DNA of 64,000 bases from Thunnus maccoyii (Eukaryota > Chordata > Actinopteri > Scombriformes > Scombridae), in the NCBI RefSeq assembly GCF_910596095.1, contig NC_056551.1, forward strand, positions 5,505,001-5,569,000. Reading direction: 5' to 3'. Made by a program: the position numbers and the translations under genes. The notes under the pieces are model-generated. The model was not told where the DNA came from, ran no database searches, and worked only from the letters and a program-made list of their open reading frames with translations. This document shows positions 23,963 to 36,074 of the stretch, one piece after another. Each line of letters starts with the position of its first letter. Position 1 is the first letter of the stretch.

Positions 23963-26900
23963 TTAGATTTTCACTGCAGTTTTTTCAGACTGTCCATCCC
24001 CTGCCTCCTGTGGCTGGTGACCCCTTTGATGCTTCTTGAACTCGCCGCTGTTTAGGAAGCCTTTCCTGCAGACCCTGCAGCGATACGGCTTTTCGCCTGT
24101 GTGGATGCCTCTGTGTAGCTTGAGGCTGCTGGAGTGAGAGAACCTTTTGCCGCAGATGTTGCAGCCGTACATCTTCTCCCCTGAGTGAATCAACACGTGC
24201 ACCTTGAGATTGCTGGGGTTGCTGAACTTTTTACTGCACTGGTCGCAGGCGTAAGGCTTCTCCCCTGTGTGGATGTACATGTGGTATTTGAGATTGACCG
24301 TGCAGCGGAATTTTTTGCCGCATATGTCGCAGACCGGCTGCTCCCCCGGTTTCTTCCCGGTGTGGATCCTCATGTGGTTCTGAAGTGCGCTCGCGTGGCC
24401 GCAGCGTTTGCCGCAAGTCTCGCAGACGTACGGCCTTTCCCCCGTGTGGGTCAGCATGTGGTGCTTCAGGGCGCTCCGGTGACTGCAACCTTTCCCGCAA
24501 ACCTCGCAGGTGAAAAGTTTTTCTCCGGTGTGTTTGCTCAGGTGTTTTTTGAGGACGCTCATGTCGCTGCATCCGAGGCCGAGCACATCGCAGCAGTTTT
24601 CCTTCTGCATGTGGGTCACTCGGTGGGTGGTCAAGGACGAGGACGAGAGGAAACTCTCACCGCACATTTCGCAGACAAAATCTCTGTCTCCTGAATGCAG
24701 ATTCTCATGATCAGCCAAACTCTGTCTGCAGTTGAAGGTCTCCGGGCAGAGCGAGCAGACAAACGTCTTTTCCAGGGCGAAACATCTGTGCCGCTGGAGC
24801 GCCAACACCCCGGCGAACTGATTCTCACATAGCGTGCATGTATGGGTGCTAGGTCTCTTCAGGCTGTGCTGGCGCATGTGTCTGTTGAAGGTGGACTTGT
24901 AAGCAAACTCTGTACCACACTCTGAGCATTTGTAAAGCTTCTCTCCTGTGTGACGCCTTGAATGTGCGATGAGCCCCCGGAGTCCAGCGAAACGTTTGCC
25001 GCACTCAGAGCAGAGGTGAGGTTTGGTGTGAGTCAGGGAGTGCCTTTCCATCAAACACTTCAGAGCAAATGTTTTGTCACAAGAGGGACATTTGATTGGC
25101 CCTGTAGTCTCCTTATGTTTGATCTTTGATGTGGTAGTTGGAGTGGAGTCTGTATCCTCTTGGATGACATCCTCCTCGCTGGCATCGGAGGCCTGCTCTG
25201 CTGTCGTGGCCTGAGAGTCTCGTATGTCAGGTTCAGACGGGGAGTTATTCTCCTCATGTGTGGCTACTTCAGCTGCAACAAGAAAAAGCTTTGTAAGAGG
25301 ACTCGAAACAAAGTAGGAAGCACACAGCTAACACAAGACAAAGCCACACAACAAGTTAAAATTCAACACATTTAACAGATATCTGTCAGGAACCTCGGTC
25401 ATTTGTCATTTGTTTTGGTACAGAACAGATCTTTCTCTGTCTTGCTCTTGTTTCAGTTCTGGTTTTTTTGTTAGGGAAGTTTAGGGTTTGGGCTTAGTGA
25501 ACTTGTTGTTTTGGGCATTGCTCATCTCTGAAGTTTTGTTCAGAAATAGCCTGCTACTGTTTAAACATTAGTTGCTGTGCAGCTGGCCATTCTTGGTAGT
25601 GGGAGGAGTGTTATGTGTTATGTTATGTCAAGGTTTCTCCTAGACCGGGGACATAACACATTTTAATAACAGAAAGAGATCAATTTGCTCAAGAAGACCA
25701 AGCAGTATGTAAGACGGGGAAAAATGTTTTATCACTTTAGAAGAGCAAGGAACCTTTTAACAGACTGAAATTAATGTTTCTGACACACTGCAAAGAGGTC
25801 AAAGTGGTGAGTGTGGAGCACAACAATGATTTAAAAAAACAAAAAGGCAAAACAATTTCAGTCTACTAATTAAGATTGATAACATTACTCTTCAGAAAAT
25901 AAATGGAATTGAATTAGAAAACGTCCATATTTTTGAATGGCTGTATGTACTTTGTATTCACATTGATAACCCTGTAAATGCTTGAAAAAATATTCAGTCT
26001 GAAATTTTACCCGTTTCAGAAAATTGCAACACCTGCTACTTTGTAGACTTGATCCTGAAAACCTCTGTAAGATACTTCCTCCTTTTTCTAACAGCATCTT
26101 TGCACCACACATCCTAGACTTGGAATCATTTTTAAATAGTCTGGCTGCTTCCTTTTAATGCCTCTCAGGTCCTATTTTATTGTGTTCAGTGTGAATGTTG
26201 TAGATGAATAGTTTGTCCCTGGTTAATTAAAAATATGAACTTGTTTTCTCTCTCGCTCTCTCACACACACAGACACACACACACAGAGGACGTATCTGCG
26301 TGTCTGCTCTGATGGTTTGTAAAATCAAGAAGCAGTAGTTACCAGGTTCAGTCACTGACTCTGAGTCAGCTGCTGCTTCTGTTGCTTCTTCAGTCTGTCG
26401 CTCTACTGAAAACACAAAAACATGACATCAACATCAGTGAAGCTCACATTCAGATATAACAGCCTAATGAGGGATTCAAAACATGTTTTAATGACTGCTT
26501 TCTCTGTGATCATGTTGTATGTGTTTCATTTGATAGAGGAGACCAGTCATTTTTCTCAACTTCTAATATCACAACAATGCCCAGAAACTCCTGCAAACAC
26601 ACTCAGGCTGTACAAACAAAGCTAATGACTAATTATCTTGCTTTTGGCTGCCATTTGACGCCTTTATAAAACTGCTATGCTGTGTAGTTCTCATCATGAA
26701 GCAAGATAAAAGGATAAATCGTAACATGTAACGATACATCCTTGTATTCAAAATCATTTTATGCAACGTCTGACTAAAACTGAAACTGAGTGGGCAACAT
26801 ACCTTGGCTATATATATGGTCATCCCACACTTTTCCTATTTTCTTTATCTTCCGACGAGAGCTTCTCACCACCACTTCTGTAATTACAACCACAAGAATA

Positions 26901-28795
26901 TGCAACACTGTTAAATATACAAAAAAAGTTGTCAATAGTCTCAATGAAGTGTCACTGCCACTGGAGTAATACGCTAACTTACGATTTTTGTGCCCTGCAT
27001 TCTGTTTCACACTCCTCTGTTTCTTCTTGTCATCCAGCCGTGACATCTGATCTGCAGCACGACTACCTTCAGCTTCACATATGGACACTTTCACAATCAT
27101 TGATATTTTTTCAACCGCACATTTGGTCCATGTCTCCATGAGGGCTGCAAAGTGGCTCTGGAAAGACATGAGGAAGAGCAAATGAAGAGCAGCCAGAGAG
27201 GTTGATTATGATTAGTGCTTTAACAATTAGGCAACTGAGTCATTAACTGATTAACTGAGCAACAGAATGTAAATCCACAACAATTCTGATGAACGATTAA
27301 GGAACTTATTACACAGAAATGCTTTCAAGCTTCTCAAATGCTGCTTTTCTCAGTTTTATATCATCGTTAATTGAGTATCTTTGGGTTTTGGACTGTTGGC
27401 TGTACAAAAAGAACAAATTATCTACAGATTTATTGATGATATATTGTTAGTTGCAGTAATGTTAGCACAGGTTATGTTATTGCTATGTTGTTGATTGGTT
27501 ATGACACTGTTGTGAACCAATAGTTGCTGTTACTTGTGCCAAAAACAGATTTCACTGATCATATTTAACACTGTCAGAATTGTAAAAAATGAATTTTGTA
27601 ACATAAATATTTCACACGGAATCAACATTTTGCAAATAAAAATAGATGGATGGATGGAACAGAAAGAATGAAACAGAAGGATAAATTCACCATTCGATTT
27701 TTTTTAAACAGCTTAATTGGAACAAGTATACAACAAGTTAACAGCACCTTGTGTATACAACTTGAGTCTACAATCACAAACACAGCAGAGGGACTAAAGG
27801 TTATAATAAAAAAAAAAAGAAATAGTTAAATAAATGTTTTGTAAGGCTTACAGTGGTTATATGTTTTAACGACTTTTTTTGTTTGTACATTTAGATAAAG
27901 AAGAAATGTATCGTTTGATATGGACAGTCACCTTTGAAAAGTTTGGCTTTTTGCTTAAGAATTTGGATGTGTGAATATAAAATTTACAATACAAAAAATA
28001 CAGGATACAAAAAAACAGTTTGAGCACAGTGTTAAAGGAAGAACTAGAAGAGAGGAGGCAGTGCTATCCAGATTTAAATAAGACACTATTTCTGTTAGGA
28101 AAAGTAAATTCACAAGCATGTGCACATTGTAATATAACTGAGAATGCTGAGTACATATTAATGCACTTTGTCAAATATAATGAAGAGTTAGGTTACAGCA
28201 AGGGGTGAGAGAGGCCAAACGGGGATGGGATTTGGAGGGAGTACTAGGAACTGGTGGTGATAAGGTGAGAGAAATTCAGAGAGGGGTAGTAAAATTCTTA
28301 GTAAACACCGGAATGTTTAAGAGAATATAGTGTTTGTTGTTGTTGTTTTGTTTTTGTTTTTTTGAGTAGGAGTACTACATACGTACGCTAGGTGGCGGTA
28401 TGCACCTATAAGTTGGTATTGCAATACGCCAATAAACACAAAGATGAAGAAGGAAAACGCAGTTTTTTTCAAACTTTGGCTGACATATCAATAACCCGGA
28501 TCCATGATTCATAACCACAGCCCATAATAGAACTCTGACGTCACATGCACGTTCTCACTAAAACAGTACACGTGTGTGTTACCGTAACAGTTCCGTTAAA
28601 CTGCTGTCTCTCCTCCGGCAGAGTCGCAGTCACTTCGCTCTCCTCGGTCTTCACAGCCGGCGCCGAGCAGCTCTGAGCGGACACAACGTTGGCCGAGTAC
28701 TCGTCCAGAAGTCTGCGGAGCTCCGACACCGCGGAGGCCACCAGAGTCTCCATCACTGCAGATATCTGACTCTCAAAAGTGTCTAGGCTGAACAT
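23963..28795 (-). CDS. C2H2 zinc-finger protein, 5 exons, 13 finger units
   Basis: Minus-strand exons 28795-28583, 27157-26983, 26877-26803, 26405-26343 and 25272-23963 join in frame into 611 codons. Exon 1 starts MFSLDTFESQISAVMETLV and continues VSELRRLLDE, an N-terminal helix pattern common in teleost poly-zinc-finger proteins. Exon 2 repeats the theme (SHFAALMETWTKCAVEKIS). Exon 4 and early exon 5 encode an acidic Ser/Thr/Glu-rich linker. Fingers run from about residue 237 to 595 with TGEK-type linkers in many places. Eleven have intact C2H2 ligands; unit 4 (CTLCENQF..HRCF) has lost the last His and unit 7 (CCDVLGLGC) has lost the second Cys. No KRAB, SCAN or BTB domain is seen. It is expected to be a nuclear DNA-binding regulator; target and orthologue unknown. 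The ATG at 28795 is the first in frame in exon 1; a GTG at 28813 is unlikely to serve. Confidence 0.88.
25273..26342. other. intron 4 of the zinc-finger gene, no separate gene
   Basis: AT-rich intron with a short CA run at 26261-26287. Frames such as 25885-26112 (-) have no domain and no splice support. Confidence 0.6.
27205..27440 (-). repeat. diverged dispersed repeat in intron 1
   Basis: Words such as 'gtgctttaacaattagg', 'cattaactgattaactgag' and 'gggttttggact' resemble the ends of the repeat copies at 48.7-49.0 and 50.8-51.1 kb, which contain 'aattaatcgactgat' and 'aaagtccaaaaccc'. Highly diverged. Confidence 0.4.
27890..28455 (+). mobile_element. 3' fragment of a non-LTR retrotransposon (LINE)
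   Basis: On the plus strand, opposite to the host gene, translation in one to two frames gives the C-terminal pattern of L1/Tx1-type ORF2: EEAVLSRF, then TLFLLGKV, a zinc-knuckle-like C-x2-C...H run (ACAHCNITENAEYILMHF) and later EGVLGTGG and VVKFLVNTGMF. Stops and a frameshift show it is dead. The 3' end runs 'ctaggtggcggtatgcacc' and 'gccaataaacacaaagatg' to a 'gaagaagg' tail, typical of such LINE ends. It is 5'-truncated and lies in intron 1 of the zinc-finger gene. Confidence 0.7.
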
Positions 28796-29627
28796 GTTTG
28801 TTAGAAACTTCACGGTCTGATTTATATTAGAGTTTTTTGTAGTCGCTGCGTTTCCTCATTCTTCTTCGAGTTATTTACGGGGGACTACTTGCACTGTATG
28901 AAGACAGTTTGCCCTCCAGAGGACATGAAGCAGTACAGCAATTTTTGTTGTAATATTTTGGATAGTGCTCCTAAAATGTGTCTCTTCTACTGAACTGACA
29001 TTTTTCTTTCTGCTCCCATGTTCTTGTGCAGCTACAGGGACAGCATCATTAAAACCATTTTAACCAAACAATTCAAAACCACTTGTATGGAAGCACATTC
29101 ATTCACATTTATTTATTTATTTATTTGTGCATTTAAAACAAATCAAGCAGTTTTTGTTTGTTAATGTTTCTGATTGCTTTATTTTAGTGGCTTATGTCTA
29201 TTTTGAAAGTTTTCACATTTTTCTGACTTATTGAAACTACAACTATTAGCATTACAGATGTTAATGTTAATATACTGCTGTACTTCAGCATTGTAAACAC
29301 TAGAGGGCAGTGAATACACCTGATTCTAAATATACTCAGCACAGTTTAACTCCACCAGTATCAACACACCTCCACACTATCACTTCTGGTAAAAATAAAC
29401 AAATAAAACAGTTTTTTGGATATGAAGAGTGTCATTTATGGGCAGCTTCTTGCATAATATTACATGTGTATTAACTATCCTTAAATCATACCAAACATAG
29501 AGAGAACTTTTTGGGGAAAAGTATTCCTCTGGTGCCTAATGTCAGTCCTTCCTTAGCTGATACAATGGCTGTATCATACTCAGTCATAAATCCAGATCTT
29601 CGGTCATCTCTGGTTATGCCATTCTAC
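28796..29627. other. zinc-finger gene promoter side, otherwise no gene seen
   Basis: The 100 bp upstream of the start codon should hold the 5' UTR and promoter of the minus-strand zinc-finger gene; no TATA box is evident. Further right is AT-rich sequence with a TTTA run at 29107-29125. Confidence 0.4.
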
Positions 29628-29904
29628 TCAACCTAAAAGGCTCTGATCTCTGTTGAAAGTCTTGCATGCCGCATGGTCACTGTACTTTTCATCCTTGAGA
29701 TTTCTCCACAGATCCACGACAAAATGTTGAGTGCTGACGGGACTCCTGTTCCTGCTGAACTGAGCCAGTGTGTTTGATTCAACTGCTGTCAGCTCAGAAG
29801 GCACAAGAGGGAGGCCAGATGTTTCTGTCAAGACATTGGCCAAAGACTCCACATGTGTCGCTCTGGTGGTGCCATTCAAAGCTTGCTGAGAGAGGCGTGA
29901 AATT
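29628..29904 (-). other. candidate terminal coding exon, unknown gene
   Basis: A strong minus-strand acceptor (TTTATTTAATGTGCAG) is followed by 91 open codons to a stop at 29628. The peptide (ISRLSQQALNGTTRATHVES, later AQFSRNRSPVSTQHFVVDLW) has balanced composition and one N-glycosylation-type site (NGT). I do not recognise it. The phase (one base completes a codon) fits the candidate exon ending at 33997. It may be a real small exon, a gene relic, or chance. Confidence 0.25.
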
Positions 29905-31500
29905 CTGCACATTAAATAAAACATGGTAGGAATTAAATGTTTATAGGAAACACATTTCCTTTACTGTAATTACTTGCACACAGCTAAACTTCAGAATATT
30001 TATATTTCTAATTATCTCTTTTTTTTTTTACATAATGATATTATCTGTTAGTGTCAGCCCTAAGGAGAAGTAAACACAGTATTGCCAATGAAAATATAAT
30101 CCTCTAATTGTTTAAGGGAAAATTAATTGGAAATTTCAGAGGGATGAGATTACTTGGCAACATCACAAATTGTCACTCAATCTGACCGCAAAGGGAGAGA
30201 AGTTACAAAAGCTCAGATAAATGTCAGATAAAGTCATGGGCGCTGATAAGGGCTGAAAGGACTGATCAGAGCCTTTAATGAGTCAAATGTGGATCTTGTT
30301 AGATGAAAGTGACAATCTTAAAGTTTGTCCAACATGCTACAGATACAGTACATTATTTGTCTTGTTTTGTTGCTGTTGATCAGAGATACTTTATTGTAGC
30401 TATATCCAATCTTTTAGTCCCCTGCAGCCCAATCAGATGAGCTCAAGTACTACCGTTTGGAGTGGTTGAACCTGTTTCAACCTATCCAACCTTTTATACT
30501 TGTTTCACCCACTCAAAACATAACTCAGGTTGGTGGGAAACTGAGAGGCATGCTAGTAGTCAACCGTTGGGGGTTCCTTTGTAATAAGTCTCACACCAAT
30601 TTCTAATCATGAGTGTTTATTGTGTTTAATTTATTAAACACAGCTGTGTGGGTATTTTTTTAGTACCCCAGTTGGGAATCATACACAATCATAAAGCTGG
30701 ATATTGCTACCTGGAATCCTCCAATAGAAATCAGGCTACTGTGGCAGCATGTAAACACCTTATCCTGGTCTCTGAACATTCTCTGTTGGTTGAGAAATGA
30801 GAGGCTGAGATGTTGAGGAATCAAGACACAACTTGACACAGCTAATCAGAAACCTGGATACTGTTAGAATCACAGGGAGCTGAATATCAAGGTCTCTCAT
30901 GCTCCATGTAATATTATTAATATCCCGAATATGACCAAAACCAGGATAAGACCCAAAATTAAGATACTAATGTGAATGTAAATGCACTGGACAAATGACA
31001 ATCCGTCGTCATATTTTTTATAGTAACAAGCATCCATAATTTCTAAGTTGCATATAAAATCATGAACTCAGAGAACTAATAAACAGTTATGAGGTTCATA
31101 TCAGTATATTATAGACCTTTGGCTGGTTGCTACTTTCTGCAAAAGTTTTATTTCCAACATATTTTCTCCACATTGGACCTCTATATAGGTCTATATATAG
31201 GTATATAGTTTTGATGAAATATTATAAATACAAGATCTAAAGGCTCTTTGATTTTCTTTTAAGAAAAATGTAGTTTTAGACTGTACTGTCACTTTTAATT
31301 TGGGTCCCCTTCCACCAACAGATCTTAAAATAACTCAAGAATGTTCCTACAGTACATACTCTGCATCAAATTCACAAAAAGATTAGATTTATTCCAGGAC
31401 CAGGTGGAGGCTTATATCAAACCTGAGATCATGGTTGTTAGTTAATGGAGAGTGTTGTGTGAGGACAGTGAGGACTACTTAAAGAAAAAGGCTGCTGTTA
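29905..31500. other. no gene seen
   Basis: AT-rich. 30690-30980 contains words like 'cctggatactg', 'catgtaaacacc' and 'atgaccaaaaccaggataag' that read like an old DNA-element remnant, but I could not find paired ends. Confidence 0.4.
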
Positions 31501-31501
31501 C

Positions 31502-32055
31502 TCTACATTTTTCTTACTGTCAACAAATCCTATTAAAAGACCAAAACCAACAATGTATTAGTGCCTCTCGATACTTTCCAACTTCCCTACCATGACTTTG
31601 GCAGTTAGCCCACAGCTTATCTGTTCCTAATCATGACATAAATCTTTAAAAACAGTTCACAAATATACAATTTCATTTTTTGTAAACTCAGTAATGTTCT
31701 AAAACAGCCGGACACTGTAGTTTTTAGCAAATGTTACTCCAACTTGAGGAAATGGTGCATTTGCAGTTGCGGAGTAATACACATTCTGTGCTCTAAAGAG
31801 TATTTCCAGCAGCAGGACAGAGTATGTGGGACTGATTGACAATAACCTACACTGTGTTCACAATGATGATGTCAGTCAGTGCAACAGTGTGGCTAACTGA
31901 TGTGTTTTAATGGTTTTTGGACAACAATGAAGCTCTATGGCAGAGGAATAAGACATATCTGGCTTCTTCTTTTGCTACACAGACACTACTTAGTAGGATG
32001 AATTAATTGTTGGTTTTGGTCTTTTTCAATTGTTGACAATAAAAAAAGAGAAAAT
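31502..32055. repeat. 0.55-kb MITE with about 50-bp inverted ends
   Basis: Left arm 31505-31560 (TTACTGTCAACAAATCC, then AAGACCAAAACCAACAAT) is matched by a complementary right arm 31998-32050 (ATTGTTGGTTTTGGTCTTTT, then TTGTTGACAATAAAAA). Single ends of the same family lie at 33185-33262 and at 63943-64000, where the window stops. Confidence 0.85.
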
Positions 32056-33184
32056 ATCACCAGCCTTATACTTTAATGACAACAAGAGTGCAACACAAAT
32101 TGGTTTAGGATTTTTAAGATAAAGTGACATTAAAAACAAATCCCCAGATTCTCAGTTTTTACAATTTGAGCACAAAATCTTCTGATTTGGTTTTAATTGT
32201 TTAAGTGAAAAGCTTTTTAAAAAATTAATTTTTTGACAAGATTATATACAGTTTCAGTGAGTAAGTAATTGCAGATATTTGTATCCAAGTTCATAACAAG
32301 TGAAGAACTTAGCCACTGTGAACAAATTGCTGAGTATCCCTGTTCAGCAGTTGACTAAGCTCTGCACCTGATCAGAAACAGCAGACACAACACAAACTCT
32401 AATCCATTGATCTTGCCTCAGAAGACTTCTTCCTTCAGAGTCATCCACAGACTGACAGCTTGAAGAATTCCCCTCTTAGAAACGTTTAAAAAGGCAGAAA
32501 AAAGTGTGACACTCTCCTTATTTTAAAAAACACTTATCCTCCTCCAGCTCCAGAAGCAGCAGCGGACACCGTAGCAGTGTAGTAATCCCTGGCAATGTGA
32601 TTTTTCTATTCTGTCCCAAATCATCATGCCAGAGACCCACACAGCCACAGCAAAGACATGACTCTCCTCTCCGTCCTCCAGGAAAACCGACAGCTCTCCT
32701 TCCCTCTCTGTAAAGTCATCTCTCTCTCTTTTCTCCTGCTACCTTTTCTCTCACGTTCCAGTCTCTCCGGTCCTCCCTCCCCCCACCCTCCCCACTCAGG
32801 CTCTCAGGCTCTCAGGCTCCCATGCTCGGTTTAACTTTGGGTATTTCCCTCATTAACTGCTACGCCTATATCAGGAACTCCAGAGAGGCCCGAGGAAGTC
32901 TGGCTCTAAAATAAAATGACAGTGTGCTCCTCTGATAGTCACTAATGGTAATCACCTCCTCGCTCTGCTGGTTGGGCAAGTCTAATGGCAGGTGTGCGGG
33001 CATTCAGGGACACACGCTTCAAAAGTCACTCATTCGCATGCTTCTGTTTTCTTTTGGTTGTCTTGACTGTTGCCTACCTTCCATTTTAATGCAGGAGGGA
33101 TTTAAATATACATTTCATTTAAATCAGTAGTCAGATAAGTCACTACTAGCCCTTCTCCACTGCAGGAACTTAAAGGATGAATCT
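32056..33184. other. no supported gene; pyrimidine-rich block
   Basis: 32560-32830 is rich in CTC/TCC on plus (purine-rich on minus), with a triple 'caggctct' repeat near 32799-32818. It could be a promoter or UTR of a minus-strand transcript, but there is no firm coding exon. The rest is AT-rich. Confidence 0.35.
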
Positions 33185-33262
33185 GGTGAATTTCTATATT
33201 TTTCTAATTGTCACCACATCCCATGAAAAGACCAAAACCAGCAGTGAACTAAATAACCTGAT
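33185..33262. repeat. solo end of the 31.5-kb MITE family
   Basis: 'atttttctaattgtcaccac' and 'aaaagaccaaaaccagcagt' match the left arm at 31505-31560. No opposite arm was found downstream. Confidence 0.7.
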
Positions 33263-33490
33263 ATTTATGTGACATGTTCATTGTCCTGCTACTGTAAATA
33301 TTTATTAAAGCTCAAAAAGCATTAATCTGCTGCTGAAAGTAGTCTCCAAAAAATGTACGATTTACTCATGTTTGAGTAGCGTTTCATAAAAACTACAACT
33401 TCCTGTCCCATTTTGAACCACTTCTTAGTTTTTCGGCTTGCTCCAAAGTGTGCCTTTATTTTTTTTATAATCATCATGTCAAAAGTCTGT

Positions 33491-33569
33491 TTTAAAGGTA
33501 TACTATGCAGTATTTCCCTAAAATGTTTACAAACACCAACCGACAAATCCTGCATAGTCTACCTTTAAA
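33491..33569. repeat. 79-bp mini-MITE
   Basis: TTTAAAGGTATACTATGCAG at the left and CTGCATAGTCTACCTTTAAA at the right are complementary with one mismatch, leaving about 39 bp of interior. Transcribed copies would fold into a hairpin. Confidence 0.8.
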
Positions 33570-33996
33570 GTGTAGCCAGGATGGTCTCAATGCAGCCCCT
33601 TGTGATGAATGGAGGATTAGCTCCAACTGCAATGCTCTTACTAACATCAGTTGCAGTGGGTGTTTTTGCCCTCATCGGGCTTGCTTGGAAAATGCACACA
33701 AAAGTGAGATTTACACTTTATTGAAGTCTTTTCAAGCTGTATGTTTCTATTTTACTAGAGAAAAGGCTTCTAGGATGAGGACTAAGTGGCTAAGCCTTTC
33801 AATGGGAAAAGTCCCAAATGGGGCCAGGAATTGAGGCTGAAAGGGTTTGGGTTACAGTTAGTGTTCTTCTTACAATGAGGAAACATACTGTACAATTAAG
33901 GGAACTTAGGGTTGTTATTTTTTCAATTAAAAAAAATTTGAGCAAGATGCATTGTTACGCCAAACAATACTGTTGCCACATACCAGCCATACTTAC

Positions 33997-34218
33997 AAGT
34001 CAAATCCATCTGTGCCTGGCTGTCTTCCTCCTCCTGCACTCCCCTGAGAGAAGAGAGGCAGTGTGACCTGTCAGTGAGTCTCTGGCTCCCATCACTGCCT
34101 TTTATTGGTCCTGACGGGGGACTTGTGGTGCAATGGAGCGCCACCTACACATCTAATGACAAGCAAAAGTTCCCAAGTGGCAACACGTGTCCCTGGCAGG
34201 AGGTTACTGGGCTGTACT
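33997..34218 (-). other. two candidate small exons on minus strand
   Basis: Minus-strand reading shows a very strong acceptor (TTCTTCTTCTCTTTCCCTCAG) before 34218 with an open stretch YSPVTSCQGHVLPLGNF, and then a second strong acceptor (CTCTTCTCTCAG) opening a 47-nt unit 34043-33997 that closes on a perfect GTAAGT donor. Read in one phase these join to the candidate exon at 29904 without a stop (GSAGGG...GTDGFD-L-ISRL). The donor of the first unit (GTGTAG at about 34150) is weak. No family recognised; could be a non-coding transcript. Confidence 0.22.
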
Positions 34219-36074
34219 CTGAGGGAAAGAGAAGAAGAAACTGATGAAGAAAAGTAGTGAATAACTTTCCCACCAGGCCAATTCAATTCAAATCCAGGTT
34301 GCATATTTGAGTTTTTGCCTCAAAATTTTGTATATTCTAGACATTTATGAGAAGTGATGATGCATATGGTGATGGATGCATTCACCTAACAACTTTTAAA
34401 TTAGCTCACATTAAATACATAGTGAGACTGATGGTGTTTGCAGGTACAGTGCAGGTTGCAAGTGAAAGAGCAAATGTAGACAGTAAACCATAAAACAATT
34501 TGAGACTAATGCACACGAGAAATAAAAATTATGAAAATGTAATAAAATAGACTTAAAAACTATAATAGTAAAATGGAGTGAAATAAAAATTTGATTAAAA
34601 AACTAGATAAAAACAAAGACAAATAAACCAATAAAAAGGGGGGAGATAAAATGAATAATAATATAATAAAGATAAAATAATATTTTACAACATGAATATG
34701 ATGGAATAAGTGAATACAATGAAAAGAGTTGGGTGCCAGAGGACCTGAGGGGACGTACTGTTTCATACATTTTAAGCATGTGAGACATGTAGACTGAAGA
34801 CTATGAAGTGCTTTAAAACAAGTAAAAGAATTTTAAAATCAATACAGAAAGCAGCGTAAGGGCTTAACAACAGGTGCAACGTGTTCTCTCCTTCTGGTCC
34901 TGCTGGGCAGCACTCAGCTGTAGCTGATTAATAACTTTTTGGGTATTACAATAGTCCAGCCTGCTTGATATAAAAGCGTGCATTAGTCTCTCTGTGTCAC
35001 TCAGGGAGAGTAATGGTTACACCTTAGTAATGTTTTTGAGATGACAAAAGCAGATTTTGTGACAATATGAATGCATGTGCATGATTGTTTGTAATGAGCA
35101 CGGAATCGCTGTCAGTTACTGGAAGATTATTGAGATACAGTGCCAGCAGTGAATAAATTATCTCTTCAACCATAAATCATCAGTGATGATTTGTGGTTCA
35201 TGGCTACACTCCACAGTTGCCTCTTAAATTGTCACTCATCCTGGTTTCTCATATCACATAAATGATTTTCATAATACATTCTCAGCTCTTACTCAATCCC
35301 TGTGAGACACTGCGTTCAGAGTTTGAGCGAGTTCAAGCTAAAAGTGAACACAAGATGCTCAGGCTCATGCTAAACCACAACACGACCCTGCTGTATGCCG
35401 AGGGGTTAGCAGTGCGTGTGACTGCTGGAGCTTATTTAATGGGAATCATGCTACAATAACACGCTCAATCCTGCTAGCTGAGGTTTCAGTTTGTACGTTT
35501 GATCTATAGAGGCAGGGCATGCCGAGCGTAATCTTGGCATGTGACCCTCGCCAGCTGTTCAGCCACCCAACCTCTGACCTCCAAACCCCTGCGAGTCCAA
35601 GTCAAATCATGCTTGACTTGGTGGGGCCTTTATGAAAGGTGGAGACCCAGTGACCGGAGGATTGTAGTAGAAGCATTAGAGCAACTTGGTGGAAGAAAAG
35701 CTCTGAATTCCTGGATTGCCACAGCACATGCCACCAGTATTAATGAGGTAATGGGTAAAAGCCACTGTTACAATAGGTACTGTATAACAGATATTCCTGC
35801 ATCACTAAAGTAGTAACATATGAGAATATAAAGTAGCATATGATCACAATTACTTTAAAAATGTATTCTAGCGCTTGTATTACTGTCCTACAGTAAATTA
35901 TATTGTGTGTGTGTATGTTATAGTTTAATATATCCCTTTAAAATATCTTGCACAATGGTCTTATAATTGCTCTATAAATAATTTGTCATATTTAATATTT
36001 TGCTTATGACGATATATAAATGTTAACATTTATTTGGTTAGATTTATTTGTCAGGGACTATGTACGAAAGAACA
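34219..36074. other. repeat-bearing stretch, no firm gene
   Basis: 34780-35050 ('gaagtgctttaaaacaagtaaaagaattttaaaatc', 'attacaatagtccagcctgcttgatataaaagc') has the look of a dispersed fish retroelement tail. The plus-strand frame 35541-35813 includes a plausible-looking run (ERWRPSDRRIVVEALEQLGG) ending at a GT, but lacks an acceptor and a partner exon. A short hairpin is at 35597-35621. Confidence 0.4.

Noticed and set aside
24185-24710. Plus-strand 169- and 66-codon frames
   Set aside because: They are antisense shadows of the zinc-finger exon, whose repeated finger codons keep other frames open.
32560-32760. Minus-strand open stretch REGELSVFLEDGEESHVFAV
   Set aside because: Purine-rich block; a protein-like look but no donor, no recognisable family, and it ends in a stop soon after.
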